Source of the DNA: Sympetrum striolatum | Lineage: Eukaryota; Arthropoda; Insecta; Odonata; Libellulidae | NCBI GenBank assembly: GCA_947579665.1 | Contig: OX388351.1 | Coordinates: 62,256,939 to 62,320,938 of the forward strand | Length of the DNA: 64,000 nucleotides | Direction: 5' to 3' | Part shown: positions 22,916 to 36,389 of the stretch, piece after piece | How the letters are laid out: each line of letters opens with the position of its first letter | Numbering within the stretch: position 1 is the first letter of the stretch | Position numbers and translations under genes: made by a program | The notes under the pieces: model-generated | The model's database searches: none | The model's input: the letters and a program-made list of their open reading frames with translations, nothing else | Told to the model about the DNA's origin: nothing

Positions 22916-25000
22916 CGGTCGATTTTTCTCAGCTTCCACCTGGCTTGCTCTATCAGGGTAGCTTACCACCTTTCCTTATTAAAATTGTCCAAAAATTCAT
23001 TCCTCATTTACCAGATATCTCTCTCTATGAGATCATGAACAAAATTACATAAAAAATCCAGTGGACTATCACAATCAATTGCATTTAAACGATATTAAAT
23101 AGAGGTGAACTTTGTTCACATACTGAAATTTACCTCAACTTATAAAGATTGCTTAATACTGATGCTTAGGATACAAAATTAATAAATCTTGATGAGTGGT
23201 TAACAACTTAAGGATGGTTAAAAAATATGTCTGATATATAATTATTTTGGTTCTGATTTCACAGCAGTAAATTATACATCACCTGTTTCATACATTAAAC
23301 ACCATGCAATACTAACATGACCCTTCACCAGCTCTTAAAATTAACCTCTATGCAAAAATAAATAACTCCTTAACTACTACACTCTACCATATTAACAGAG
23401 AGCGAGTGATAATATGGTAAAAATAAAACAAGTTAAAATATATCATGCATTTTACTTACGCAAGGAAATCTCATGGTAACACCAAATAACAGTACAACAT
23501 GAAAGGTGAAGGAATTTATTTGGATTTCAACATGGTGTGAATAATATTTATGAACAAATCCATTCATGAACATTTTTGTTTGGCTGTGGCCTCTCATTAT
23601 CAAATAAATAAAAAAGTTTTCACAAGGATTAAGAAAAGGATTTTTTTATATTTTCTCAGTGGAACGTTTTCCACCTTAGGTGCTCACCAGTGCTCAAAGC
23701 AAATGGTCCCATTTGGTGTCTCTATTAGTACAATGATTATTTTTACCAAAGATCCAACAATCCACAGCTCAACCAGTCACAATCCTAAAAATAAAAGTTA
23801 CAGTGAAGTGAGCTCATCTGAGATGTGCCTAAACAAAGGAGAGCTGATGGAAGGGTGTAATGCCTATTCATTCAATACAGTGCACACGGCTAGCACTGGC
23901 GAGACACTTTCCCATTCCGTGTGCATTTTTCCACTTCATGTAGAATAAACTTAAATTCTTTGCAATGCCTTTCATAATAAAGGCTAAGCCAGCCACACCA
24001 GCCCTGAAAGTCACAAAGAGTGTATTTATTAAGCATATGAATTCAGTTATCAATAAATGCATTAAAAGTAATCCAAAAATTGCACTTAATGAGATAATTA
24101 AAACAAAATAAGGGTTTCAAGTTCAAGAAAATGTTTAATCTCAAAACAATATTAATACCAAGTATGAAATACTATCTTCCTATTAAGGCTGCTGCAGCCC
24201 AATGTATTATGAATATTAAGATTAACATTGTTAAGAAACCCCAGAATAAAGGAAAATAAAGGAAAATATCTAACCATTTGAAAAACTTGTGGTATTGAAG
24301 TGGTACAGTAATTAAAGGAACTGAATGGAAGAGCAATTGGGAAGTAAGCTTATTTATAAAATCTACCAAAATTTGCAATTGTGAATTAAATTGCTGCTGT
24401 GAATATAAAAATTAAAAATGTTTTCAATTCCAATTAATAAATACATTATTAATTAGACAACAAAAGGAAACAGGGTTGTGGTAAAATTAAATATATATAG
24501 TTTCAGTTTTTGCTTTTTAGTATTAATTACTAGCTGTTTATTTATTAAAATATTAACCATTGTCTTGAACTATGTTAAAGGTTCTAGCAATAATTAGGAT
24601 CTGAGATATTTTGGCAAGTCTCCATTATGAATATATAGGAGCTGGATTAATTTAAGAGATTACACTGAGAAAATCAACAAAAAACTTTTCATCAAAATCA
24701 TCTATTTTGTAATTAACGTTTTGCTTTATTTAATATAATTGACTTTTTTAACATATCACTGAATATATTTTTACCAACGAAAGCAAAACTAAAGATAAAA
24801 TATGTACGCAAAATTTTTCACGGGTATTAAATACAAATCTGAATTCTACATTAAGATAAGGTTATCTAAACTAAAATGCAACATGATTAACAAAAAATAC
24901 TTAATAAAGCTTCCAAAAGGTGTATAGATTTGGACTTCAGCCATAATGAAGACTTTAAACCACAAATACAATATTTAAATATCCTTAATTTTACTTACTT
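22916..25000. other. Gene-free stretch, possible 3' UTR
   Basis: AT-rich. A 132-codon + strand open frame at 23550-23948 resembles no family I know and has no supporting context. If the minus-strand bromodomain exon at 25001-25138 belongs to a live gene, part of this stretch would be its 3' UTR. Confidence 0.35.
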
Positions 25001-25138
25001 TTATTCATGTGTAGAGGTATTATTGTACATTTGACAGTTTTCAAATACCAACAAAGCATCGGCTAAAAATTCATTATTATTTTTGTATTCCATTATTTTT
25101 AACTTGTAATTCATTGTCCCAAAGTGATAATCTGGTGC
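25001..25138 (-). CDS. Bromodomain exon, ACF1/BAZ1A-like, terminal
   Basis: After a good acceptor (CTTTCATTTCAG) the minus strand reads 45 residues to a stop. They are APDYH, then FGTMNYKLKIMEYKNNNEFL, then DALLVFENCQMYNN. This is the second half of a bromodomain, with the acetyl-lysine-contacting asparagine region (NCQMYN) intact. The roughly nine residues normally between PDY and FGT, including the PMD motif of the ZA loop, are absent, and the reading frame stops soon after helix C. Bromodomains of this type close the ACF1/BAZ1A subunit of ACF/CHRAC nucleosome-spacing complexes. It may be a damaged or alternative exon, or a pseudogene. Confidence 0.55.
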   Translation of the reverse strand, partial: APDYHFGTMNYKLKIMEYKNNNEFLADALLVFENCQMYNNTSTHE

Positions 25139-25595
25139 CTGAAATGAAAGATCAAGAAGGGAGTTCAGGATTATTTAATTATAATTGAAACTTAATAATA
25201 CTGCTGAGATTTTAACCTGTATAAACAAATCTTAGAACAATCTAGGAAGTAAATTTTAATCACAAGCAAGTCTAGCAGACATTTTATAATGATTGAAACT
25301 TTCAAGAGGATTCACCCAATAATTGAAAGATATCTTCAGAGCTTGAGAAGATAATAGCAATTAATTTCTCAAGAAGAATAAGAATACATGCTCCTACATG
25401 AAAGCGTTTGAGGCAGAAATTGCGGAAAATTATAAAATTAGCAAGAATAATTTATGAAAGTTTCATTACTTTGAAAATATAATGAAGAACAGAAGATGAA
25501 AGCAATCACTGACTAATGAAGAACATCTTAATTAGTTACTATAGATATTAAATGTACTCTAAAATAATGCACAAACTTTTGACAAGACAGGTCAC

Positions 25596-25806
25596 ATGAA
25601 AGGCCAAGCATCATCATGTTGGGGAGCAGGCACCCCATCATATATTTCACTCCTTCTCATGCGTCTTTGACCCCTCAATAATGCTGATCTCCTGCGCTTT
25701 TCCTCTAGATCATCATCATCATCTTCTTCTTCCTGTTCTTCTGCACGTTTTCTCCTCAAATTGCTCCTCTTACTGCGATCGTCACTGCTGTGAGTGCTAT
25801 CTGTAT
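25596..25806 (-). CDS. Acidic exon preceding a bromodomain, ACF1/BAZ1A-like
   Basis: From an acceptor at CTCCCATAAATTAG the minus strand encodes a serine/arginine-rich start, the run EEQEEEDDDDDLEEKRRR, a basic block and the end HDDAWPF just before a GTGACC donor. HDDAWPF matches the HxDxWPF sequence at the start of BAZ1A-type bromodomains, so this exon should join towards the exon at 25001-25138. The phases do not fit directly and the short segment between WPF and PDY is missing, so an intervening small exon or damage must be assumed. The hydrophobic frame further 5' (to 25876) is probably intron read-through, not a signal peptide. Confidence 0.45.
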
Positions 25807-26044
25807 CTAATTTATGGGAGAAAACGAAACAGATCAGTAATGCAACCAAGAGCAAAGGGGGTAAATGGCCTGCCAAAGAAAAAAATCAAGCTACAAATGT
25901 CCTTTGGAATAAATTTAAGGCAACCCTCATGCTGATAAGAACCTATAGGCAAAAAAAAACACCAAACAGATAATCTCTTTTGAACTACCAGCTATAAAAA
26001 AACTACAACTAAGAGGTTACAAAAAATAAATAGGAAAATAAAAC

Positions 26045-26370
26045 AAGCTATGGCATTTGTAAGGGGGAGGCAAGGCCATCAGGACACCCAACGCCACTCA
26101 ACAAAAATACAAAGGAACCGACCATCCCAGGAGCTGCTACGAAGACGCTTAGCAATTAAAGAGATCTTGGTCACCGCTTCCGTTGCACACTGGCGCCTTC
26201 ATCCCACCAAGGGCCAGTGCCCTGCCCCCAGCCCTGCCAATCGTCACCAGCGCCGTCTTCTCCCTTCTCGCCAGGGGAAGTACATGCCACCATATGAGGG
26301 GGGGGTACTCAACTGCAGATGGAAAGCTCTCTGCACAGGAGAGACGCCTCATTAGCCAACAAACCATCCC
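26045..26370. repeat. GC-rich repeat-like island
   Basis: About 320 bases of markedly higher GC than the surroundings, with open frames on both strands that resemble no protein family I know. The edges are abrupt. It looks like part of a dispersed repeat (SINE or LINE end), but no tail or target-site duplication was seen. The flanks 25877-26044 and 26371-26946 show nothing. Confidence 0.35.
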
Positions 26371-29224
26371 ACACTCTCCCCAATATGTATGTACGATTAT
26401 TAAATTACATATGCTAAGGCTTTAAATTATCTTTGCATGGCAAAGACACAAAATATAATTTGCTTAGCATAGAGTGATTAAGCTTACATTAATCATTATT
26501 TCACTTATGTACAATATGGCTGTAACTATCTAAGTTACCAGCATGGGAATGACACTCAATGCTTTAAGATGTCAACAATCAGTGACATCAGCGCCACCAA
26601 AATCCCATATTATATCCCATTTTACTCCTTCCCCTCCCCCTTTCTCAACCTGGCCTGGGACAGGCTTAGGTGGGGTTAATAAATACAACAAAAAATATCT
26701 TCACATATATAAAAAGACAACCATCTGGGATACCTTTAAAAACATTAATAAATTAGGGTAGAACAGTATCAATAGTAGAAAAAAGAGAAGTGTGTACGGG
26801 AATGTAACATGTTTGCGTAGAGTAGTGTTGTAATGTATGTCAGAAAAATTTTGCTATGGATCTACTTCGACTCCTTTTCCCAAAATATGTGTGTGCCATA
26901 TTGAGTATTTTGTCCATATTTTGATGTGGTTTTGTGTCTTTTCCCCTTAATATCCCATAATCCCATTAATGGATTTTATCCATGAATTTACTGCAAAGGA
27001 AACCACAACCTTGCAGAGCTTTTCTCTGAATCCTTCATGGTGGTCTTTACAGGTAATGTGTTCGAGGTTGAGCTGTGAAACAATATCCCTCAAAGGTCTA
27101 AGACAATCAGACTTATGAGCGATATTGGGTAATTCCTCCCAAACTACACCCCTGCATTTTCGAAAGACCTCTGTGAAGTGATCAGAGGGATGGATTAACC
27201 CTCAAAAATCAACCTCGTTTTCAGCAGAGCTGGTACTAGGTGTTACAGCTAGTTGCTTACTCTCACAGGCAGAGCACTCTATTGGCCCTAACTGCTTCAA
27301 CACTTTCCCTGCAGCTATTGCTACAGAAGGTAAAGAGGAACTTTGAGATTGATTTGTAAAAAAATCAATAAGTCCTTGGTAGCTACCTCTTTCATCAGTA
27401 CCAGCTTCAGAGGATGATGTAAATGACTGTGCGTTTTCTAGATAACATCGAAGGTTATCTAGTAATGCACAATCATCTTCCTCACAGTTGGCACCAATAG
27501 AATGAGGAGCTACCATATTTGAAAGCATTAGGGCCTTGTACACTCCAATGAAATTAGAGCATGTTGGGTTAACATTTCGAAACCTGTAACTTCGAATTGC
27601 ACCAAACTTATTCTCTAGGGGATCTTGATTCAAAAATCCTATAGAAAGAGATTTGAAACCAAGACTTTTCCATTTGTGCAAAGGGTGATTAAGTTACGAA
27701 GTGTCCTACCCCAATTATTTAATGAGGGGGTCCTGCATTCCTTCTCGCCATGTATAAATGCCATCGACTCTAAGACCTCACCCCAGAATTCTATGTGCTC
27801 CGAAGTACTGCTCACCTCAGCCAGCAGAGGCTTCTCCTCTGGAGGCACCTTTCCCTTGCCATTGACACTGTCGAAGAGGTCGTCAAAGAACCCAAGTAGC
27901 TTGGATGTTCCCATAGCCTCAGGTTCTATGTCTAACTCAGGGACAGCTGTAAAATTCATTAGAGAGAATTGAATTTACAATTAGTGAACAGAAATCTCAG
28001 ATCAGAAAAATCTTTGGTTATTTATATAATATCCAGTACTTACGTCTCCAGACAAGGGTTCCAAAGTGGGTCGCTAAGGTGCGGCTGAATACTTGTGTGC
28101 AGAACTCAACTTTCATTTTTTAAATTTTAGATGGAAGCACATGATTTTCTGTTATTTTTGAGGTTGCCCTCTCTCTCCTATCAAGGCGGCAGTCTATGGC
28201 ATAGGCTTGAAGAATATGGCACCAAGAAGAAACTGAATTAACACCCTTCAAACAAAACCTTAGATCATTGTTAAGGAGAGTATTTCTAACCCCTTTTAAA
28301 AGTTGAGGAGGGTCGAATATCGGAACTACTTCAATGTCATTGACAGAAAAGTATTCTCCCCTATACTCCTGTCCAGACCTCAAAACAGAATTCCTCGTTT
28401 CTGTACAAAGGCGGTTAATGGCCGCTACATTACTGGTTCCCTGATCACATACAGTCGCACATACATTCAGCCCGCTTTTATGTAAGTGGAAAACCACATC
28501 TTTTATCAATCTGCAGAGATCATGGGTTTTAACTGATCCAGAAAGGAAAGCATAAAGGACCAGTTTGTCAGCTAGCCTTGGTCTCTTCTCCCAACCTACA
28601 TCTTCGAAACCCTCGATTATACCAAGATGTTCCTGAAGTTGTAGATGAGGAGTGATACTCATTTCATCAAACATTAAAATACAATGCTGATCTTTGGTCT
28701 TAACAATCTTTCGAACAGTTGAAGCCAAGTGATCAAACATTGCATTATTAATGCCTGCTGAAAATGACAAACATGACAATAGCCTTAGTAGTGTTCTTCG
28801 AGAAGGAAGTGTAAACACCTTAGAAAGAAAGTTATAAGCTTTCCCACTCCTTTTCAGAAGTGAGAGGGCTAACACTTTTTCTTCCAAAGTAAACCTGCAC
28901 CCTTTGCTTTTCTTTAAGGTTTCCCTGAGCTGACAAGACAGAAATGATGAGATCTGTGGGAGGCTAGAGATGGCTCTCGCATAACCATGTTCCAAAGCCT
29001 TGTTGACAAACTTTAGCCTCTTTCTAGTACTAACCAAAACCTTGGAGGTGACGCCTCTTCAAGCTTTGGGTAATCTTATAAAGAAGTCTGCCTGAAGATG
29101 ATAATTCAGTCACCTTCTTGACACCAATTTTATGCAGGATCCCCTTTCTCCTACCAGAACTAGAGAATAAAAAATAAATTAGCTTACTTTTAATCAAAAG
29201 AATGTTTCATGCATTCATAATAAT

Positions 29225-30075
29225 ATGATTTATTTGGCAAGGGACAAGAATTAAACATACATTGTACATGGCATGTCAAAAATATACTAAATATGCATAC
29301 ACAAAAAAATAAGTAAGTAAACAGATACAAAATTTTTAGCTATAAAACAAAACAAGTGGACAGAAGAAGTTACATTGATAGATATTCATTAATAGGGTAG
29401 AAATGATGGGACAGTAAAAAGCCTTTTAGTTTGTGTTTAAATTACATGAATCCCATAGGGGTTTTAAGCACATTGGGAAGTTTGTTAAATAGGCGTAGGC
29501 CCATGGATTTAAAGCCACAGGCGGTTTTCTTTCTACGGACAAAGGGGATTTGCAGATTATTAAGTTGGCAGGTACCGTAGCTGTGAAGGACAGAATTTTA
29601 GTCAAATTCATGAAAATTAGTCTTGACTTAGAGTAAGACAGTAAAAATATACAAACTAGGAACAGTTAAAAGACGAAGGGATTAAAACAAGGGGCGGCAA
29701 GGAGTACGACAAGACTTATTACTCATTGATCGAATGGCTCTCTTTTGAATTCTAAAAATAGTTGGTGCTTGGGGTGAAGCCCCCCAATAAAGAATGCTGT
29801 AGAGTAAATGAGTATAAAATTCACCATAGTACAGAAGTACTAGAACATCTAAAGACACAGTCAAACTTACACTTATACACTTATTAAGATAACAGACTGA
29901 GATTAGTTTAGCAGCAAGATTGCTGATTTGACTTTCTTATGATGAGTGAGCATCAATAGTCACACCCAGTAACTTCGTATTGTCAACTTGTGACATACAC
30001 ACACCATCAAGGTCTATATTAGCCATCCACTTAGTTTTATTAATATTTGAGAAGTAGATAAGTTAAGATTTATTA
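29225..30075 (-). pseudogene. LINE 3' fragment inside P-like intron
   Basis: The minus strand gives the last part of a reverse transcriptase: NTKLLGVTIDAHSS, LVLLYYGEFYTHLLYSILYW, IQKRAIR, then the tail block FKSMGLRLFNKLPNVLKTP. Stops interrupt it. It is 5'-truncated, lies in the intron between P-like exons 30126 and 29159, and does not disturb their splice sites. Confidence 0.65.
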
Positions 30076-31418
30076 TTATAAATATCGAGTATTAATCATA
30101 GATATCATTAATAGGAGCAACTTACCATCCTGCATCAGACTCAATAACTATGGAACGCCCAGCTACAGATATAGCTGATGTTCTGGTCAGTGTTGGGCTT
30201 GGATCTGAAAAAAATTAATAATATTTAGATACTGCTATAACTCTTTCGACATAATCTGGTTATTAATGAATATTATAATAATAGACATTCAGTGAATATT
30301 TTTCACTGTTCATTATTTATTTCATTTAGCATATTACAAAACACCAAACACATTAATATAGATTATATATTAATGTATAGATTAAGATTATAAGATATTT
30401 ATTAAGATTACTAATAATAAAATAGAGTATGATATGTAAAGAGAACTCAGAAAGGGTGATCATCTCATTTTACTTAAAATGTCAAACTTCAATCGTTTTA
30501 GAATTATAATAATGCAAACTGCCTGACATAAAGTTTGCAGAGAATTAAAATAATTATTCAATAATACTCACCGGCAGGAGTGGTGAGGAAGGGAGGATTT
30601 TCCTCAAGATTCATCTCCATTTGCTGATCTATTGGCCCATCACCTTTTGAGTTTGATACAGGGTTTTCTAAAAAATTAAGAATATTTTTATGTTACTTTT
30701 CAATGGGCACTTAAAATAATGAATATTTTCAAAGTAAATCAATCTGCTCTAACAATAAAATTTATTTAAAATTAATAAATGTTTTTAAATAAAAACCCTA
30801 TAATTGCTAAATAATTTTCCAATATCAAGTGACACCTAAGTTAAATGATCAAATGAAATTCATCCTATTTCATAACAACCAATTTACATGCATTAGGCAA
30901 CAAAAATCTCTTTTACAAATTTGATTAGACAATTATATTAAATTTTAAATTCTTGTTCCTACATATCAAAGCTCATGAACACAATTAACGACACCAAAAC
31001 ATTATTAAATAAAAAATGTGTGTACCAGTTAAAGATTTAATCTTATTTATTTCTGAATATTAGATTTAAAACTAGCATGTAATTTGAAACTCTATTTTCA
31101 GAAGGTAAATGTGATGTCTGCTTACCTGGTGGAGACATGTCTGGAATAACATTTTTTTCAGTTTGTTTGACCCGGGCATGTAGCACTCCCCCCAGTAGCA
31201 GAGAACGTTGTCACAACGTTGTATCAACGTTGTTGCATCAATCTAAATGTTACATTGCAACCTCAACGTTGTGACAACGTTGCATCAACGTTATACTGTA
31301 ACATTAATTTTTCATGTTGCAAAAGTATTTTATTCAATGATGCTACATGAAGTTTTAACTGACATTTTTATAACATAGTCACTGTAATGAACGTCCAAAA
31401 GGAAAATGTTGCTTGCTC

Positions 31419-31512
31419 GTTGTCACAACGTTGTCACAAAGTTGTCACAAAGTTGTCACAACGTTGTCACAAAGTTGTCATAAAGTTGCCACAAAGTTGT
31501 CACAACGTTGCC
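31419..31512. repeat. 11-bp minisatellite GTTGTCACAA(C/A)
   Basis: Eight consecutive 11-base units GTTGTCACAAC or GTTGTCACAAA, with two single-base variants, in the left subterminal region of the 5.2-kb TIR element. The open frame through it (VVTTLSQSCHKV) is a by-product of the repeat. Confidence 0.8.
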
Positions 31513-31780
31513 TGCTTGTTGTCATAACGTTGCAACTTGCATGCATATATATGAGTCGGTATTTAAGTATATGGTATTTAAGTATACGGTATTTAAGTGT
31601 ACCCCTATAGGGGTACCATAAAAAATGTATTTTTTAATGAGTTCCTGCATCCATTAATTAATGGGTATAAAAACGTCTTCCAAAACTGCTGGGAATAAGA
31701 TTAGAGATAGACTGTCACCTTTTCGAACTTCCTTCCCAACCTTAATTCTGAGTATATTCAATACTATCCCTTGGAATGTT

Positions 31781-32092
31781 TCAAATCTTCAGTTCCTTCC
31801 GTCGTTTCATCATTCGCTGGGTTTTTACAACTTCCATTACTTTGGCTCCGAGTTCTTCCTCATGAAGGGCTGAAAATTTATTTTTAAGTTCCAGCTGAAA
31901 CTCCTTGTTATTTGCAAGCTTATCGATGTTTATTTCCTGCTTCCCACAAGAAATGAACTTCTTCCGTTCCGTTCGGGGGTTAAACGTTATTTGGCATTTT
32001 AAAGTTGTGTGGTCACTCCTAGTGTAAAAGTTGTTATACCACACTCCTAGAAAGTCCGGGGTTAAGTGATAAAAAAAGGGAGTTCTCGCCAA
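31781..32092 (-). pseudogene. LINE endonuclease-RT linker fragment
   Basis: The minus strand encodes YTRSDHTTLKCQITFNP followed by a charged helical stretch and MEVVKTQRMMKRRKELKI. This matches the end of an APE-type endonuclease (SDH motif) and the linker before the reverse transcriptase in RTE-type LINEs. Nothing of the RT domain follows, so it is a captured scrap within the 5.2-kb element. Confidence 0.4.
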
Positions 32093-35027
32093 CTGTCAGG
32101 GTTTCTCTTGCGAATAAAGATTAGAGGTTTTTGAAAACGAAAGAGCTTTATTTACCTTTAAGGACGAACGGCGGAAAAAGAGAGCTGCAAGTCAAAAGAG
32201 CGAAGGCGGCAGAGATCCGGCGATGGATGCAGACAATTTCGCGTGACTAGGGCTACAATCACACACACTCCGTTTTTAGGGGCAAACTGCTCATTGCTTA
32301 TACATTCTACGAAAAAGGGAAAAGTGAGTAGGAGGGGCAACCAGGTTATTGGAGACTCTGACTCTACTTTAGACCTGGTCGTTATGTGCTAAATTCGTGG
32401 CTAATTAAAACTAAGAGATCACGAGCTGCGCGATGGGAGCAAATCGGAATTCCTTCGCTTTATTCCTTTTGTATTCGAGGTCAGTTCAAAAATAAAAATA
32501 TTTTCTCCACTCCATCCCTGGTATTACAGCTTTATACTGTGTGACTTTGCTTCCCAAATACGCCAAGAACATCCTCAATTTCGGATAAGGCTCGCGCCTC
32601 CCAATCTCTCAGTTCTTCGACAGTTAAAAACCTCGTAGCGGATTTTGGAGTAGCCCTTAACAGTGCAATTTCATCAGTGAAACATACAGTGACGGAATTT
32701 AACCTTAAGAGTGTCAATTCCCGTATTTCTTTCCTTCATAATTCTTCTAAAAATAATCCACTTTAAGCCACACTTCCCTTTTGGAATAAAAAACGAAGCG
32801 CTTTGTGACCGATACTAACCTAATTCTACTGAAAGCCGACGTAGGACAGTGCGTAGCTCTCTCTCTCTTACTCTCACTTAAATGATACTAGAAAAATAAA
32901 AATGGGAACATTGTTTTTTAGATAAAAATGATAAAGCATGGACTTTTCGACAGAGATAAGTAACTTTTATATATTGGCTATTATCAAGGAACATCTGATA
33001 GATGGATAAAAAATATCACAGCCTCTTAATCCAAGTCTTAAAAAATTCATAATTGTAAAGGGAAATATTCAATAGTTACCTAATGACCTCAATGAAGTTT
33101 TAATCAGAAGTATATGTGTTGTCTGGAGGAGGGGTGCGAATTCTTCCATCATCCTTAGCAAGGATATCGTAAAAACTAAGTGGAAATGAAGAGGAAGGCA
33201 AATATACGAGAAGAACGGCGAGTTCCTGAAAATCAATCGATAAAATGAACACTGAAGAAGAAGAAAAAAGGAAAAGTTTTTCAGCCGCCCTCATTCAAAA
33301 ACGGTAGACTCAGGGATCGATAGTTCGAAGTCGACTTTAAGTCATAGTCGATCGATACTGTCATGGCGTTTTAAGAGTGTAAACACCGCAAGGGAGATGG
33401 AATTGCTAGATAGATTGCTCTCCAGTTTGGTATTATTCCGTTGCAGATATTAAGATCGAGAGGACTCTTATATCTTATACAGCCTTCCGAGCACGTTTCA
33501 ACTTCATTGAAGTTCAACTATTTCCGTTCTTTATCGCAGCCCGTTTTTAAGTAAAACAAAAAGTTTCTCCGATATGTTTTAAATCTCTCTAAAGTGCTGC
33601 ACCATATTTTGCTTGTATATTAACCTCTCAAGAAGTCTTCGAATTGTTCTTAAATACTGTGCCATTTTGAAACACTTTGCTTTCCAACTAATTATGTGGT
33701 TGTTTCTTCCGTCTCGTAAAGGTTTGTTAAGAACTGTTGTAGGTTGCGGACTGTGATTGCTGTTCTTTGTTGCACTTACTTGGTAAGCAGAGCAAATGGT
33801 TATACGAAATTATGATGGATACTACTGTGTCTCTAAATTGTTATCATGTTTAAGCAAGTATCATGTCTATCAAAGTTATCAGTTTGAATAGCAACTGCAA
33901 AGCAATCTTTGAATTTTTGTTGAACACTTTTTAATCTTATATTCATTGTGAGTCACTATTTATATAAATTGTACAATTTGCATACCCTGCTTAAATAAAT
34001 GAATCTGATACTACCTATGAGCCGCCTTATTCCACTAAGTATACCTTGCCAATGCGAAGTATTTGAGTACTTTAACAGCTTACGTGAAATTAAAAAACAA
34101 CTGTACCAGGATTCGTGTCCAAGGATTTCGCTTCGAAGAATGTGATTCCAGAATAAAAAGGCTCAACCCTATTTCTCGAAGATACGGAATTATGTGACTA
34201 GGAAATACAGGAAGAGATCGGAAATGGTATGTGAAAATACTTTCGATATAAAGTGGTTGATCTTTCTTACATCACAGTTCACTTGGCTCCTACCAGTTTG
34301 CTAAAAATATGTGGCCGTTAATTAAAAAGTAATAAATTTTGTTATTCCAAATATTTAAATCAGAGATTGAATCCCGAAAAAGCTTATGAAAAAATGTTAC
34401 AATTCAGTAAAAGTTATGGATGTTGCATAAACTATTGCACCTCATTCCCTATCTTTTGTACACTTATATGGCATTACAAAAGTGGTATGTTTCAGTAAGT
34501 TCCTTTGAATATCAGTCGATAATTACTAAGGAGAATCCAGATTTTCTGTAACTTCCTTATTGCTTAATTTATTTTGGTTTATTGTTTCATTCTGTGATTA
34601 TTGTATTGCAAGCACCTCATATGAGTACTTGTATACTGGTTAACTTTTTAATGTATATTGCCAACTCTTTATATTTCTCTCTATGTTCAAATAAAATAAA
34701 ATCAAAAGCTACAGATGATGTATTTTGATTCACGAGATGAGAGGTTTTTTTTCTATTACCTTCTTCAAGACACTGTAGATTAAATAGGAAATTAGTTATC
34801 ATTGTTATAAAACAATTTAATTGGCTTAGTCTAATTTAATGCTGAAAACTGAAGTGGCTCATTTTTGTACCCCTTCCATGACATTTCATTAATATAATTT
34901 TTATTTTTCTTTCACATACTGAGAAATCTTAACAGCCCAAATAATGAGTATGATATAATAATATGACCCAAGAAATGGGTGGTAGCACATAGGACATACA
35001 TGCTTTTAATTGATTTATTTTATTTAT
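32093..35027. other. Interior of the 5.2-kb element, unassigned
   Basis: Mixed sequence without a protein I can recognise. All open frames are under 70 codons. I see no introns-and-exons pattern that would suggest a transposase. Confidence 0.4.
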
Positions 35028-35355
35028 TACCGTATTTGATGGCATATAAGACGCACCTTTTTTTCCTAAATTATGTCTCGAAAAATTTCCCTGCATCTTA
35101 TATGTGAAGGTTCAACCTCCACAGATCAACTTTCAATACTGAATGCTATTTTAAGCCCAGATGGTCTATACTACCTATTTCATAATTGCATTCAATGATT
35201 GTGTTAATATTTGGGTTTTACGAAACATGACAACTAAAAGAAACTACATTATAAGTTATTGTGGTACCGAGCTTTCCTACAGACTATTAAAACTTTTTTT
35301 CCTTGTGAGTGGCCAACTCAATGAGGGTGCGTCTTATATGCCGTCAAATACGGTA
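35028..35355. mobile_element. 328-bp MITE with 30-bp terminal inverted repeats
   Basis: The left end TACCGTATTTGATGGCATAT and the right end are inverted repeats over 30 bases with one mismatch (T/C at base 13), and both begin at a TA. TA-flanked termini of the TACCGTATTT type fit pogo/Tigger-like Tc1-mariner relatives. No coding sequence. It is nested within the 5.2-kb TIR element. Confidence 0.8.
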
Positions 35356-35884
35356 CTTCTTTTAGATATGCTATTTCAAAAATACTAGAAATAAATTTGT
35401 TTTTACGGACGACACATTGGTATTTGAAGATTTTCCCAATAGGTTATAACCTATAGCAAGAGCCTAGGTTGAAAATAGGCAGAGGTGGCCTTTTGTTCCA
35501 CATTGGTTCCAGGTTAACAACCACATTGGACTTTTGTTCTACATAGTCCTTATGGACTGTGGCGAACGTTTCGCGGCTGTCCACAAAAGTTTCATATGAC
35601 CATGTTCCACACTAGCGACAAGGAATTTCTAACTGGGCAGCTACATTGAATTTGACCAAGGAATTTTGTGTGTTATTGTATGTACTATGCCAAATCAAAA
35701 CTTATGATGTGCCCACAACTTTATCTAAAATATTGCTTTTTTATACAGTAAGGATATCAAAATGGAGAGAGGAAGAAAAACAGGCAAATATTACAGCCTA
35801 CATTCAGGAGTGGCTGAAGTATGGGAAATTCAGAAATGAGAGAAAGAAGAAAAGAAATATCAACATTATAAACTTTGTGACATT

Positions 35885-36389
35885 AATGTTAACGTTGTGA
35901 CAACATTGTAGCAATGTTAAGACAACATTGTGGTAATGTTGTGGCAACGTTGATTCCTGGGAACTTTGACGTTGTATCAACGTTGTCTTTGTAACATCAA
36001 TGTTAACGTTGTGACAACATTGTAGCAACGTTAGGACACCATTGTGGTAATGTTGTGGCAACGTTGACGTTGTATCAACGTTGCATTAACGTTATGAAAC
36101 CTTGTGACAACATTTGGTAACGTTATGACAAAATTTGGTTTTTCTAATTGTAACGTTGATACAATGTTGTCTTTGTGACATCAATGTTAACGTTGTGACA
36201 ACATTGTAGCAACGTTAAGACAACATTGTGGTAATGTTGTGGCAACGTTGATTCCTGGGCCCTTTGACGTTGTATCAACGTTGATACAACGTTATGTAAC
36301 TTTGTGACAACATTAGGTAACGTTGTGACAACATTTGGTTTTTCCCATTGTAACGTTGATACAACGTTGTGACAACTTTCTCTGCTACT
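35885..36389. repeat. Right subterminal AACGTTG repeats
   Basis: Three tandem-like blocks starting near 35887, 36003 and 36188, each with GTTAACGTTGTGACAACATT and GTTGTGGCAACGTTGA, make up the right end of the 5.2-kb element. On the minus strand they create spurious open frames of 85-90 codons. Confidence 0.75.

Noticed and set aside
23550..23948. 132-codon + strand open frame as a gene
   Set aside because: No recognisable domain, no promoter or splice context, and it lies antisense to the likely 3' UTR of the minus-strand exons.
25807..25876. A signal peptide or membrane anchor (MAGHLPPLLLVALLICFVFS) ahead of the acidic exon
   Set aside because: A pyrimidine-rich tract and acceptor lie inside this stretch, so it is more likely intron. 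The downstream part fits a nuclear remodelling factor.
31413..31610. Protein with VVTTLSQSCHKV repeats
   Set aside because: Pure translation of the 11-bp minisatellite in the end of the 5.2-kb element.
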